A stretch of DNA of 64,000 bases from Dryococelus australis (Eukaryota > Arthropoda > Insecta > Phasmatodea > Phasmatidae). The stretch lies in the NCBI GenBank assembly GCA_029891345.1, contig CM056997.1, positions 219,126,712-219,190,711 of the forward strand. Reading direction: 5' to 3'. The translations under genes were made by a program, and so were the position numbers. Shown piece after piece: positions 47,131-57,465 of the stretch (its first letter is position 1; each line of letters opens with the position of its first letter). The notes under the pieces are model-generated. The model did no database searches. It was not told where the DNA came from and saw only the letters and a program-made list of their open reading frames with translations.

Positions 47131-48689
47131 CATAACTATAAGTATCACTAATGTTTATACAACTCTCTTCGACACATTTTCCACTTGTAAAATAAGAAGA
47201 AGCAATTCACAGTGTAACAAAACATCTTCTGGAAACTGCATTCATGTGAGTGTGTTGTAACCAGTTGTTGGCATGTGTAGGTGTCTGAAAAATAAGCCAG
47301 ACATGACAAATTAACACCCCTATGTGCATCTTTATAACCTCCTCAAGAGTTTGTAAATAATGTTTATAGATAACGAATAGATGACCTTCAGAGTGATGTA
47401 TTATATTTGTAAATATTTTTGAATACATTTTTGTTCATGTTATTTATTATGTAATCTGTGTAAGAAGATTTTGGATTGCTGTATTAGTAGTAGTCGTAAA
47501 AGAGTAATAGTTTTAAGATGTAGGTAACTTTGAAAATGTTTGTTGATGTTATAGATAATTTTATTCGGACACATAACTTGTTTTTCATTCAATATTTTGT
47601 TGTTCTTAAAATGCCATTTAAAATATGGCTGGTAATTAAGTTTTTAAGATAACTGTTGTAAATTTGATAATTTTCATTTGTTTGTTTTAAAGTACTGAAA
47701 ATGGTTTTATATATAATTAATTGATTTGGTAAAAATGTTTGTTGATAAATGTCTTTTAGTGTGTCAATATTTGCAGTAAAATAATTATAAATAATTAGCT
47801 TATAAGCATCATTTTTTTAAAAGAAAATTTTGAATGAATTTTTTTATGTTAATAAAGGAATATTTTGACTGGTTCATTAGTTGATTCCTCAGGTCACTAA
47901 TTTTTATAACCCCTTTTTATGTGAATGATTGGAGATGGAATGCATCTGAATACGAAGAACATGTATATGACTGGTTATTAATCATTAAATGTTTAAATAA
48001 AATTTTTTGGCAAACTTGAAACAAGTAGGTGATGGTAAGATTTTCAGGTCTGAGGATTAAAATTAATTTAAGGCCAAGTAGCAGGATATCTGTTTGCTCA
48101 ATTTCATGGGGAAAAAAATATGTTTTCTGCTTCCTTCTTGATGAGGGAGAAAAATAATACTTGTTTAGAAATTCAATCATAGAAATTTTCATGAACGAAA
48201 TTTAATCAAATCAAACTCAGGATGGCTGAGGAGAAATTACAAAAACAATGGAGAGAATCAAACATGTCTGAATGAATAAATTTGGAACAAAAGTCAAAGG
48301 AACTCATAGTATTTTTAGAAAACCTCCGTTGGCCTGCTGGTCAAGTTGAAGAACCCTGGGGAAATAACAAAAATGAGAGTGAAGTGACATAAATACCTTT
48401 TCAGAGCCAGGAAGGAAGAACTCTTAGTGAAACATCACAGCTCTAAGAATGTTTTCCCAATGCATTTCAAATCTACTATTGTGAGAGTTAAGCAAACTTA
48501 AAAAAATATATATATTTTTGTAACAGCTACCAGATTACCTATTCACTATGATGATGCCTGCTGGTAAAAACACATCAATACTTTACACAAACTGATAAAA
48601 CATAATTGAAAATTTTTAAAAAATAAAATTCCGCTATTTCACAAACATAAATTATTCTTCTTGCAATAGTGAAATTAGCATTAAAAATC
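47131..48689 (+). other. AT-rich terminal segment of Polinton copy 2
   Basis: Counterpart of 17961-19270 in copy 1, for example a TCTTTATAACCTC block followed by GTTTGTAAATA, and ATGTTTGTTGAT strings. No gene was seen; short frames are uninformative. Confidence 0.4.
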
Positions 48690-50080
48690 AAGGTAATGTT
48701 CAGTAAGACATGATTAAATTGTACATCATTAATAGTAGCTTTGTAGGGAGACCTTTTTTTCTAGATATAATTGATAATGTGTATGAGCAGTGTGTAAATA
48801 ATTTAGTGAGTGGTATTCAGATAATTTGCCTGCCACATGTCTCATTCATTGACTGATGCCGGCGGCACTTACAAGTCTCTGCACATCAGTCATTGTTTCT
48901 CTGAGCTCGCAGCTGACCAGACACGTTTTGGCAGAGGTGCTTGTGCGATTTCATAACGTGTTTTTTAATTCAACTTGTGAAATTTATATATTAGTACGGT
49001 CATCGTAAATTAAAAATAATATTTATCCATTTGTTACATAAATCGTATTCACAGCAGTCTATAATCAACATAGGCCGATGCACATGCAGCTTCTGTTTGC
49101 TCTCAACACCTTGTTCAGCTTATAACTCGACATAAGTGGTATATCCTAGTCAATGCTGCAGCGACCTCTCGAGCAAATGGACAAATATTAAAATCAGTGA
49201 CTGTTAAACATTTTCTTTTTATGTGTGTTAAAAAATTAATTCATTTTAACGTGTGGATTCCATTTCAAAAGTTCCTCACCAGTGTCACAGGCGGATGGAC
49301 GTGTTTTAAAATTATGTAAGGTAATTGTAATTTTTACTTGTTTTCAAATCCCTTGTTAATGTGTTTAGGAAAGCTTCTTTTAATTTATAGGGACATTTTT
49401 CCTTCGTTCTAGATTGTTAATACATTTCATACAGGTAACTCACGTAGTTGTGATCGTTTAGTGAGTTTGCATTTGTCGACACCAGGTTATTCATTTAGTT
49501 GTGTTCATTAGAAATTTGTGTTTCCATTGTTTTCATTTTCTGTTTAATTACTATTACCAAAAATCGCCAATCTCCCACCACCATCTACAAGCAATACCAC
49601 TACCAACCCAAAAAATTAATGCTTATGTCACTCTTGCACAAAACTCAACATAAATATATATATATAAACTGTCCCCAACACACCACACCTCAGTACGACG
49701 CTAGAGCTCCAACGGTGAGGATATACCAGAATTGCTCCCCAACCGACAAATAGGAAGAAAGAAAATATTTAATTTGTCCCTTAGCACACTATTACACCAA
49801 AGTACACACTTATCACACTAACGTTTATTGAATAATTCAATTTAATTTATTGTATTAATCAATCAAAGTTTCATTACATTTTATCCGAAGATAATTAAAA
49901 AAATCGATAGGATTAAGATCGGATTAAAGATTAACGAAAAAATTCCGCCGGATTTAAATAGGATCAACAATTTTTATCGGATTAAGATAGGATTAAGGAT
50001 GAGCTCTTTATATAAATTTTATATGAAAGGGTTAATCCGATTAATCAAAAGTGGGGTGAAACCCGTGAACTCCTACTACC
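48690..50080 (-). repeat. Right terminal inverted repeat, Polinton copy 2
   Basis: Inverted partner of 39020-40427. Its TTAATCC(G/T)AT cluster lies at 49893-50048. The arm also aligns with the arms of copy 1, for example around the GCGTCGTACTGAGGTGTGG block. Confidence 0.82.
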
Positions 50081-50086
50081 CCGGTG
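50081..50086 (+). other. Target duplication CCGGTG, right of Polinton copy 2
   Basis: Exact match to 39014-39019. Confidence 0.88.
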
Positions 50087-51291
50087 TGCTTGACGGACTT
50101 AAGAAAGCTGGTGAGAATTTGGAAGAGGCGTAGAAAAAGTTTGGAAAGGGGAGGAGTCTTGGGGGGTAAGGTCACAGTGCATCATAAAAATGGAAAAGCT
50201 TTCAGGAAAAAAAAATTCCGGTTTGGTGGAGCTAGGAATTCCGTGTTGCTTCCACGCCCAGTTGTAAAGCCACCCCTTGTTTGCTCGTGCCCGGGGTAAT
50301 ATCGGGTTCCGAGAGCCAATTAAAAAGAAGGTTTAATTACGTGGGCGACTGATTGAACTTTTGCTTTTTCCTTTCGAACCAAGTACCAACATATAAGTTC
50401 TTTTTGAAAAATAGATAGAGCAAAAGTGTGCATGAACAGATGTAGCTTGACAGTTGTTCAGAAACATGTACTATTATAATGATGCTCCAAAAGGGATATT
50501 GTATTATTTAACTGTCCATTATTTCTTGTAAACGCTTCAAAATATGTATGTTTGAGACACGTGCATGGCAATAATTCGGATAAAAGAGTTTTGTTTAGGG
50601 GAAATTTAACATCACCATTCCCAAGAAAACAAACAAACAAAATAGGGAAATGAAGACTTTTTATGTCCTACATGAACATAGGTTACATATAATGGGATAA
50701 TTACCAATGAGAGCTCGGAATATATTTAATTTATTATTTTTCTTATTTAGGTTTTCGATATACAAATACGGCATGAAGTATATGCATCTATAATTAACAA
50801 ATATTTTTAGAGGATGGTGTATAAGTATAACTTCCTTATAAAATCAATTATTTGCTCCTGAAAGTAACCAAAACAACATAAATGAGCTCAGACCTCATAA
50901 TAGGAAGAACTTATTGAACGACTGCCACCAGCTATTACATAACACAGTACAACACGTAAATCTTATGCATTACTTCGCAGAGTAGAGTTTCACCTCAATT
51001 AATAGCTCACAGCTATTCTGCTTGGACCCACTTAAATTCAAGGAGAAATATATTTAAAAAATCATTCCGTTCCGAAAATACATTTAGAAATAAACACATA
51101 TAGGAGTTATGTTTTTTTAAATTATTGTCTGTAATGTTCGATAATTCGTACGCATGCAGCGCAGAGCGATGTCGAAAACAAAAGCGTTCGTCAATAGATG
51201 TGTTTTCACATAAAGAATTGTCTGTATTATAGGCACCTGCCTGCATAGAATGGCCATAATGTGTAGTAATAAATCATTCCAGTATTCGCTT
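50087..51291. other. Spacer, no gene seen
   Basis: The part to about 50330 is GC-richer with a 71-residue frame (50084-50299) of basic composition and no recognised family. It probably continues the host sequence or repeat into which Polinton copy 2 inserted. The rest is AT-rich. Confidence 0.35.
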
Positions 51292-51406
51292 GGAGTGATT
51301 TCGGGAAGCCGTGGGAAACAGAAGTAAGTATAGCTGGGACTGAGAAATGCAACTAGTGTCTTCCCCTATGCACGCCTAGTGGGTTGCCACTCAGCCACCT
51401 AGCTCA
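51292..51406 (-). mobile_element. tRNA-derived SINE relic, different family
   Basis: On minus it starts GAGCTAGGTGGCTGAGTGG, containing an exact RNA polymerase III box A (TGGCTGAGTGG, 51388-51398 complement). The plus strand shows GGAGTGATTTCGGGAAGCCG followed by TGGGAAACAGAAGT, a body common to a widespread type of insect tRNA-like repeat. Box B is too decayed to be sure of. Confidence 0.6.
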
Positions 51407-51412
51407 ATAACA

Positions 51413-52227
51413 CGCGTTGTTTGACAGAGGTATAGTACCGTGGAGAATTATTGTTTTGGTACAAGCATGCCATCCAGTAGTGTTTACGAACCATTCGTAA
51501 TAAAACACTAATCATTTATGTGCTGAATTATACGCTTCAGTGTTCCGAATCGCACAACTTCCTGAAGACGAATCCACACTCGCATTTGGGCTGCATCCCA
51601 ATTCCCTTAAAGTGTATACATGTCCATACTTCGCCCCGCCTGTCACGTCACTAAGTTTATACTAGCGCCATGCCAATTCTTAGTATAGTACACACAGAGT
51701 CTTAGTCAAGTACACGAAGTTGCTTCAATGCTGGGTGAATTTGTGTAAATGCAATATTGTTATTTATTTTTTTGGAAAAACACCAAATAACCCCATAGAC
51801 TTAAACGAAAGCGAAGACAACCAACATAAAAAATAAAACGTTTCTTTACAGCAAACACCATACAGTCGTTAGCTCAGAATGACAAAATAATGAGTTTAAT
51901 TTATAGTAGTTCGTGTTATTTACGCCAGGTTGTGCGATGATTCAAGTACAGCCAGAAAAATTCCGTCCCAATAGTCATCGTAATTTTTAGCCCAAAAATA
52001 CCTCAAAAATTTCCCTTTTTCCCCTTAAAATTTTTCTTTCATCCCTCAAGATTTACGTTTTTTCCGTAAGAAATGTAGAAGCCACACAGAAGCCACATTT
52101 ATGCAAAAACGAGTGAATTCAGGTGAAATGTGGGGCTTCATATTCCTCTTAGAAGAAACAATGCAGTGTCTGAGGAATCGACAAAATGAAATTAGTGTAA
52201 TAGTTCTACTATAAAATTAAATATCAA
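51413..52227. other. Spacer, no gene seen
   Basis: No reading frame or repeat was recognised. A few CCC(T/A)T-rich patches occur around 52000-52050. Confidence 0.35.
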
Positions 52228-52420
52228 TAGATAGTATAAAAGGAAGTTCCTGGCGCGCGACTGTCTGTATGACTGCGCTAATCTCGGAAACCACTGAACA
52301 GATTTGGATGCGGTTTTTACTGTTATGATCTGCATTTATTGAGGAAGCTTATTAAAAATTGCCATTTGAGCTGAGCATTAATGGTATTAGTGAATCAAGT
52401 TGGGAAAAAGTTTTCTGCCA
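52228..52420 (+). mobile_element. Helitron-like 5' end relic (tentative)
   Basis: GATAGTATAAAAGGAAGTTC followed by a GTCTGTATG block and AATCTCGGAAACCACTGAAC, then AGATTTGGATGCGG, resembles the leader of many arthropod Helitrons, where 'ctcggaaactactgaaccgatt' follows a tata-rich start. It is similar in layout to 56205-56300. No 3' terminus was identified. Confidence 0.3.
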
Positions 52421-53700
52421 GCGCGTTCTCGTGAAATACGCTGTCTAATCATTATGCATAATCATGTACGAAAGAACTGTGTAAAATTAAATGATCTTCA
52501 ACAATTAGCAGTAGAATTTATTTATCTTGAATAGATAAGTAGTAATAAGCGTATTTATAATTTAAATTACGCGACAAAAACGAGCGTAAAATTCACTGTC
52601 TTTTCTAACCATAAAGAACTTAATACTTAGCGCAATAAATTTGTTCATAATTAAAACTATTTAATGTTGATTATAAATGTCGTTCACAATATACAATTGT
52701 AGCAAATAATTTAAAAGTTGTGAAAAGTTTCGTGAAAACTTAATTTCTAAAATAGAGACAGGCGCTCACGGACCTATACATTGGCGGGGATACAGTGTGG
52801 AGATGCGTCAAGTGCGGTGGAAGGAGGGAAAGTGTACGAGATGAGTGCGCGGCCATCTACATAGTTCCTTCATCGCCTGCTAGAGTGAGTGAAATAACCA
52901 CCAGTGTGTATACGATGTTAAAGATGTCATTTTCCATACAGCAGAAAGTTATATAAAAAATTAGTATATAATACATTCCAGGCAGGACTTTGTAAAGTAT
53001 ATTTTAATTTCAATGCTTTATTTTTTAAAATCTATATTTTCTTATTTTACTATATTAAATTGGTTTTTGCTGTTGTACGAAAATTAAGTCGACTAACCTT
53101 GTACCCATGCGTGTGGCGACAGGTCCGCCAGGGCAGGCGGGCCAGCTGTGACATGTGCGTGCAGCAGGCGATTAGTGTATATGACCCCCGAACTAAGTGC
53201 GCATCATCTGTCAGCTGTTACTTGCTCGTGAAGTGACATAGATAAGCACAGTGCGGGAAAGGAAGGGAGACCAATGACTGCCTGGCACTCGGCTGGCCGG
53301 CCTTGCCAATCAGACATCTTTGAAGAGATGCATTTATTAACAAGTAGAATAATTAAATAATTTATTTTATATTTCATTTGAAAAATACCGAAAAAATTAT
53401 TTGAATAATACAGTAAAATGTATTTTGAATGCATTTGTAATGTAAAAAATAGTTAAAAATATTAAATAATCCCCTTCATCCTCTAACCGTTCCTTCCAAA
53501 ATACTCCAATCGCATTCCCCAATTCCCCCCATATTGCACTATTAAAAAAACCGTGGGTCTAATTACATCCTTAGTTTACACCCCCCCCCCCCCCGGGCCT
53601 TTTATTTTCTCTCTCACTCTCTCCCAATCATTTTCGCTTACCAAAAAAGGAGGTCCAATCGCATCACATCAGAGCCCATTTTTTAAGAAACAAAATTTAA
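52421..53700. other. Spacer, no gene seen
   Basis: GC-richer patches at 52750-52880 and 53100-53310 have no recognised content. A run of 14 C lies at 53581-53594. Confidence 0.35.
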
Positions 53701-53788
53701 CCCTTAACTGAATATTGTATCATATGTGTCACAACAGTGTGTGAGACACTTTTAACCCTTAACTGAATATTTTATCATATGTTTTATA
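53697..53788 (+). repeat. 55-bp direct repeat
   Basis: TTTAACCCTTAACTGAATAT followed by T(G/T)TATCATATGT occurs at 53697 and 53752, spacing 55, with one difference over about 30 bases. Recent local duplication. Confidence 0.88.
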
Positions 53789-53819
53789 AAACAAAACTCA
53801 CGAAAAGCGACTTGTTTGC

Positions 53820-55955
53820 TGCGCTTACTGGGGTAGGCAACGAAAGGAGGCACTAGGCCTGCCATCTTTGCGTCCAGAAACGACAGTTATGTCGTCTTTC
53901 GTAGTTGTGTTTTGTATTTTCATTTGTCTTTCCGAGACGTCATTTCCTTCTTTTGTGCAGATCATGGAGGCAGCTTCTGCCCCCATCTTCTGTGTGTCGG
54001 TGGTGCTCTCCATTTTGTGAGTGTAACTCAAATCCTACAAAACGAACGGCTATCGCAAAGAAAGTGAATGCAATATCCACCAGCTGACCGTATTCCCTGG
54101 GACTAGTTAGCCAGAGTCAGGCTGGGCCGGAGGGGAGATACTCCGCAGGTGGCTCCAAGCGAGTTTATGAACCTGAGCGTGGTAGTGGGAAGACGTCTTC
54201 CCACGACGAGTCGCTCTCTTCAACTCGCAATGCAGATGGTCCAGCTACCCCCCTTCCCCCCCCCCAATCATCCAACTACCCGTGCTCAGCCGGCCAATCA
54301 CGCATTGGCCAATCAGAGTGTGCCTACTCTGGAACAAACACTCGTGCGCTCGCTGCTTGGCTTTCGCACTTCGCACCGAACCTCAGTGCTGGGAGGACAT
54401 CCTCTCAAAGGCCTAGCCTGTCTCCCTCCTCAAGGGAGCTGGTCAGCCATTGAGGTTTAAGGTTTTAGGCGAGTCGGCTAGCGGCTCGACATCGTAGAGG
54501 CAACACTAGCCTTGCTCTGTCTTTCTGAAGACATGACTAAAGTCGGCCGACAAACTGAAGGTACAAACACAGACAAAATGTCGCACAACACACAACAGAA
54601 CGCAGTAATCACACGAGAACCGTGTAGGCTATCTTTACCCAGTAAACCAAGTACGAACCCGGAACGAAGTGCTGCGGACACACATCCGAACAGCGGGAAA
54701 GTCAACAACACAAACTCAACAGAAGACAGGCGACTGGAGGACATCGCCACCCCATACACGAGTGTAAGCGAGGCCAGCCAGTCCCTGTCTGAAGGCGACG
54801 ACAGCACTGTGGGGTCTGTGAACGTCACTAGCGAGTCAACCGGTGGTGGGGGAAGCAGACGAAACAGTATCTCGCCCCAACACTCGCAATACTCTGACAC
54901 TGAAAGTCGGGCTTCTTCTCCTCAAGTCCCGGACAAGGAGGGCTTCTATGTCCTCAGAAAGACAGCAAAACACCAACCAATAACGGAGGAAGGGAAGAAA
55001 TTTTTAGCAAAAAACAGGTTCCAATTCTTGGTAGATGAGGGCGTGGAGGGAAGGGAACAAAACCCACCAAACATACAGAGATACAGGCCTGTGCCTATAA
55101 TAATTCCAGACAGCAGGTCACTGAAAACAGTGGCTAAACTGCTCTGCAATAGCAATGTCAGCTTTCGTAATACTCTCACTCTGAGGCGAGAACTAAAACT
55201 TACGTTCAGCACACAGACAGATTACGATAAAGCCCGAGCGCTTCTCAAAGAAATACACCACTACACACACGCCCACAGTGATGAGAAGGCCCAGAGGTTC
55301 ATCATTAAAGGCTTGCCCGAGATCGATGTCGATATTGAAGCCCTCAGGGCTGATATCACTACTCGTGGGTTCGAAATCATCGACCTTCGCAACTTCACAC
55401 GGAAATCCCCTGCGTACACCCCTGAGAAACCCAAATACATCTCCACTGGCACTTGGTCAGTTACAATAAAGAACACAAAGCAAGACTTTCTCAGGGTCAA
55501 GCGACTCTACTGGACTACTGTCTGGATAGAGCCGTACAAACCGCGTCCTGGAGATGTGCCACAATGCCGCAACTGCTGTCAGTGAAAAAACAAAAAAAAT
55601 TGCAACAAGCAGACAGAGTGTGATAATTGTGCAGTCCCGCACGAACACATGAAATGCCCCCTGAACAAAGAGACCCCAGGCCCTGCGGTGTGCTAACTGC
55701 AACGAGGAGGATCATCACGCTGCGGACAAGTCTTGTAGAACATACAAGGCAATAGTAAACGTTAGGTGAGCAGACATGTACAAAAACACTCGTCCGCAGT
55801 ACACTCAACCACAGGCGCCACAAATCACGAACACAGCTCAGCAGAACTGCGAACACACCCGGGCACACAAACACAGCCTGTGGTAACGGTTCAGGCTTCG
55901 CCGATGCCAGTTGTGTCCGGGGAGGGAGGTGCATGTCACAATCCCCCCCCCCCAA
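53820..55955 (+). mobile_element. 5' half of a non-LTR retrotransposon (leader and ORF1)
   Basis: A GC-rich leader of several hundred bases (about 53820-54532, left edge uncertain) precedes the gag-like ORF1 (54533-55585) and its eroded carboxyl end (to about 55780 or a little beyond). No endonuclease or reverse transcriptase follows; the sequence changes to an unrelated tandem repeat at about 55955. LINEs usually lose their 5' end on insertion, so keeping only the 5' half suggests a later rearrangement or deletion. Confidence 0.65.
54533..55585 (+). pseudogene. LINE ORF1 protein, gag-like, PRE_C2HC and zinc-knuckle type
   Basis: This nucleic-acid-binding protein forms the retrotransposon RNP. 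The 350-residue frame begins at the ATG of MTKVGRQTEG. Its first half is polar and Ser/Thr-rich (disordered), with SISPQHSQYSDTESRASS near residue 120. A PRE_C2HC-like domain follows (RFIIKGLPEIDVDIEALR to IEPYKPRPGDVPQCRNC, about residues 255-348). The frame stops within the first zinc knuckle (CRNCCQ), at a TGA. The next codons in the same frame still encode CNKQTECDNCAVPHEHMKC, so the knuckle array was once intact. A further in-frame stop and a shift in frame follow before the usual NCNEEDH-type knuckle. The domain type is known from Jockey-like and related LINEs of insects. The relic is relatively young compared with the Polintons. The antisense frame 54478-54900 is a shadow. Confidence 0.78.
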
Positions 55956-56204
55956 CCCAATTCGGTCACAATAAAATTTTGTAGTTTATTTGTGCTCAGT
56001 TTGTGCTAATTTATTCCGCAAATATTGGAGTTTTTGCTAATCTAGTTTCTGAGATATTAGCATATCTTGGGGGGGGGGAGGGGGGTGGAAGCTGTGGCTT
56101 GCAATACCCCCTTCCCCTTGAAACCATTTCCTATTAAAATTAAAATTTGTAGTTTATTTGTGCTTTGTGCTCAGGTAGTGCTAATTTGTAACAAAAATAT
56201 TTTA

Positions 56205-56600
56205 TCTATACTAATATATAAAGAGGCAGTGTTTGTAACTTTGTGTGTTTGTGTGTTTGAATGTAGGAGGTAATCTTCGAAATTACTCATCCGATTTTAA
56301 AAATTCTTTCACCAGTTGAATGCTACGTTATCACTGAGTGTCATAGACTATATTTTATTTTAAAAATCAATACGGATCCCCACTTAAACTCCAATAATGT
56401 AACCCAAAGTGTAAATAAATGACCTATAAAATTCCTTACATTGCCTGCGCTGCGAAAACTATTGATGATAGAACAAAATAATGTACTACGGCTTTGCAGA
56501 ACACATCATTATCTACAAAAAGTGTCGCGACACCATATGTCTAACTATTATAGTTATGTCACAATAACAATTTTTTTATTTTAAAAACTGAATTAAAACG
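56205..56600 (+). mobile_element. Helitron 5' terminus and leader
   Basis: TCTATACTAATATATAAAG at 56205, preceded by A (Helitrons insert between A and T). It is followed by a TTTGTGTGTTTG-type stretch, CGAAATTACTCATCCGATTT, TTCTTTCACCAGTTGAATGC and TACGTTATCACTGAGTGTCA, the customary leader of arthropod Helitrons. Further on, CACATCATTATCTACAAAAA and GTGTCGCGACACCATATGTC also fit. A 3' hairpin plus CTRR end was not located. Confidence 0.7.
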
Positions 56601-56668
56601 CCACCGCTAGAAAAGGCACTTTATTTGTACCTTGGTATTAATCCTTATCAAAATTAATTACTTCACAT

Positions 56669-57073
56669 TCAAGACTGGTTCAGTACCTGTATATTACTTT
56701 TTGAATTACTGGGAAACATGTTAGGAGGGCTTATATTCCTTAAAATCATGATAGGAGTACCGACTTTTAATGATAGTTCGTGAGGTGGCAAGTCAGAAGG
56801 ATTAAGCGAATTTAGAAAATCTTGAGGAAAGTGGACGACATCGTCAACATTGGTGACTGTGTCAATCGACTTATAGGTTTTGACTTGGCAGGGAACTCTT
56901 TGTATAATGAGATTGTTGATTTCATTGACAGTGTCGTTCCTAGGCGATACTATTGCCCTGGAACACAACCAGTGAAAGTCGCCTAGGAAAGACTTTATGT
57001 TTTCATGGCTGTTGAGATTTTTTTTTAAAGGAGGGCGTGGTTTCATACTGCTAATCATGCTTCCCCCAATCAC
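56669..57073 (-). pseudogene. Helitron PIF1-like helicase fragment
   Basis: Helitrons carry a Rep/helicase protein for rolling-circle transposition. This 134-residue frame shows RAIVSPRNDTVNEINNL, VKTYKSIDTVTNVDDVVHFP, FLNSLNPSDLPPHELSLKVG and TPIMILRNISPPNMF, the conserved stretch between helicase motifs IV and V of Helitron PIF1 domains. The N-terminal Rep part, Walker A/B and the final motif VI are absent, so it is a fragment of roughly a tenth of the usual protein. It lies on the opposite strand to the Helitron 5' end at 56205, which implies two fragments or an inversion. The first 25 residues of the frame do not match. Confidence 0.8.
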
Positions 57074-57465
57074 AATAAAAAAAATACGTTATTATTTTTG
57101 CTCAGGTTGTGCTAACTATATCTTAAAATATGAGATGATGTTATAACTTGTTTAGTGATGCATCGGCATATTGTTTTTATTGGGTGTATGGTAAATTATA
57201 CTAGTTCCCAATGTCTCTTATCACAGTTAATGTAGATCATTTGTTTGTAATTTTTGTTATAATTTGTACTGAAATTACTAGAGTTTGTGTTATTAAGTTT
57301 CACTGATGCAGGGAAATTTAGCCAATGGAATTGGGGAGGGAGGTGGGGAGGGGGTTTGACGGAGTAGTATGGCTGGATTCATGCTAACTCTCTACTTCTA
57401 CTAATCACAATACAAGTTGTGTATTTATTTGTTCTTAGTTTGTGTTAATTTTTGAAGTGTATGTT

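Larger units (their letters stand above)
39020..50080 (+). mobile_element. Polinton/Maverick-type fossil element, copy 2 (about 11.1 kb)
   Basis: Termini AGTAGTAGG (left) and, read inwards, GGTAGTAGG (right), long terminal inverted repeats of about 1.4 kb, and an exact 6-bp duplication (CCGGTG). In the first 84 aligned tip positions the two arms differ at about 12, so the insertion is old. Its genes point right, opposite to copy 1, in the same order: promoter (42.24 kb), small segments (42.4-45.2 kb), polymerase (45.3-46.9 kb), tail (46.9-47.1 kb). It is about 7 kb shorter than copy 1, lacking part of the middle, yet keeps both arms. It is broken in many places, more than ten. No integrase, capsid, protease or ATPase was seen. 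Confidence 0.85.
55956..57465 (+). repeat. Tandem repeat with TAGTTTATTTGTGCTCAG unit, split by Helitron sequence
   Basis: A CACAATAAAA(T)-TAGTTTATTTGTGCTCAG-TTTGTGCTAATTT unit, preceded by a C-rich and followed by a G-rich stretch, starts near 55965, 56135, 57068 and 57398 (third and fourth copies diverged). The 56205-57058 gap between second and third copies holds the Helitron material. Confidence 0.6.

Noticed and set aside
54478-54900. 140-residue antisense frame
   Set aside because: It is the complement of the well-supported LINE ORF1 and has no content of its own.
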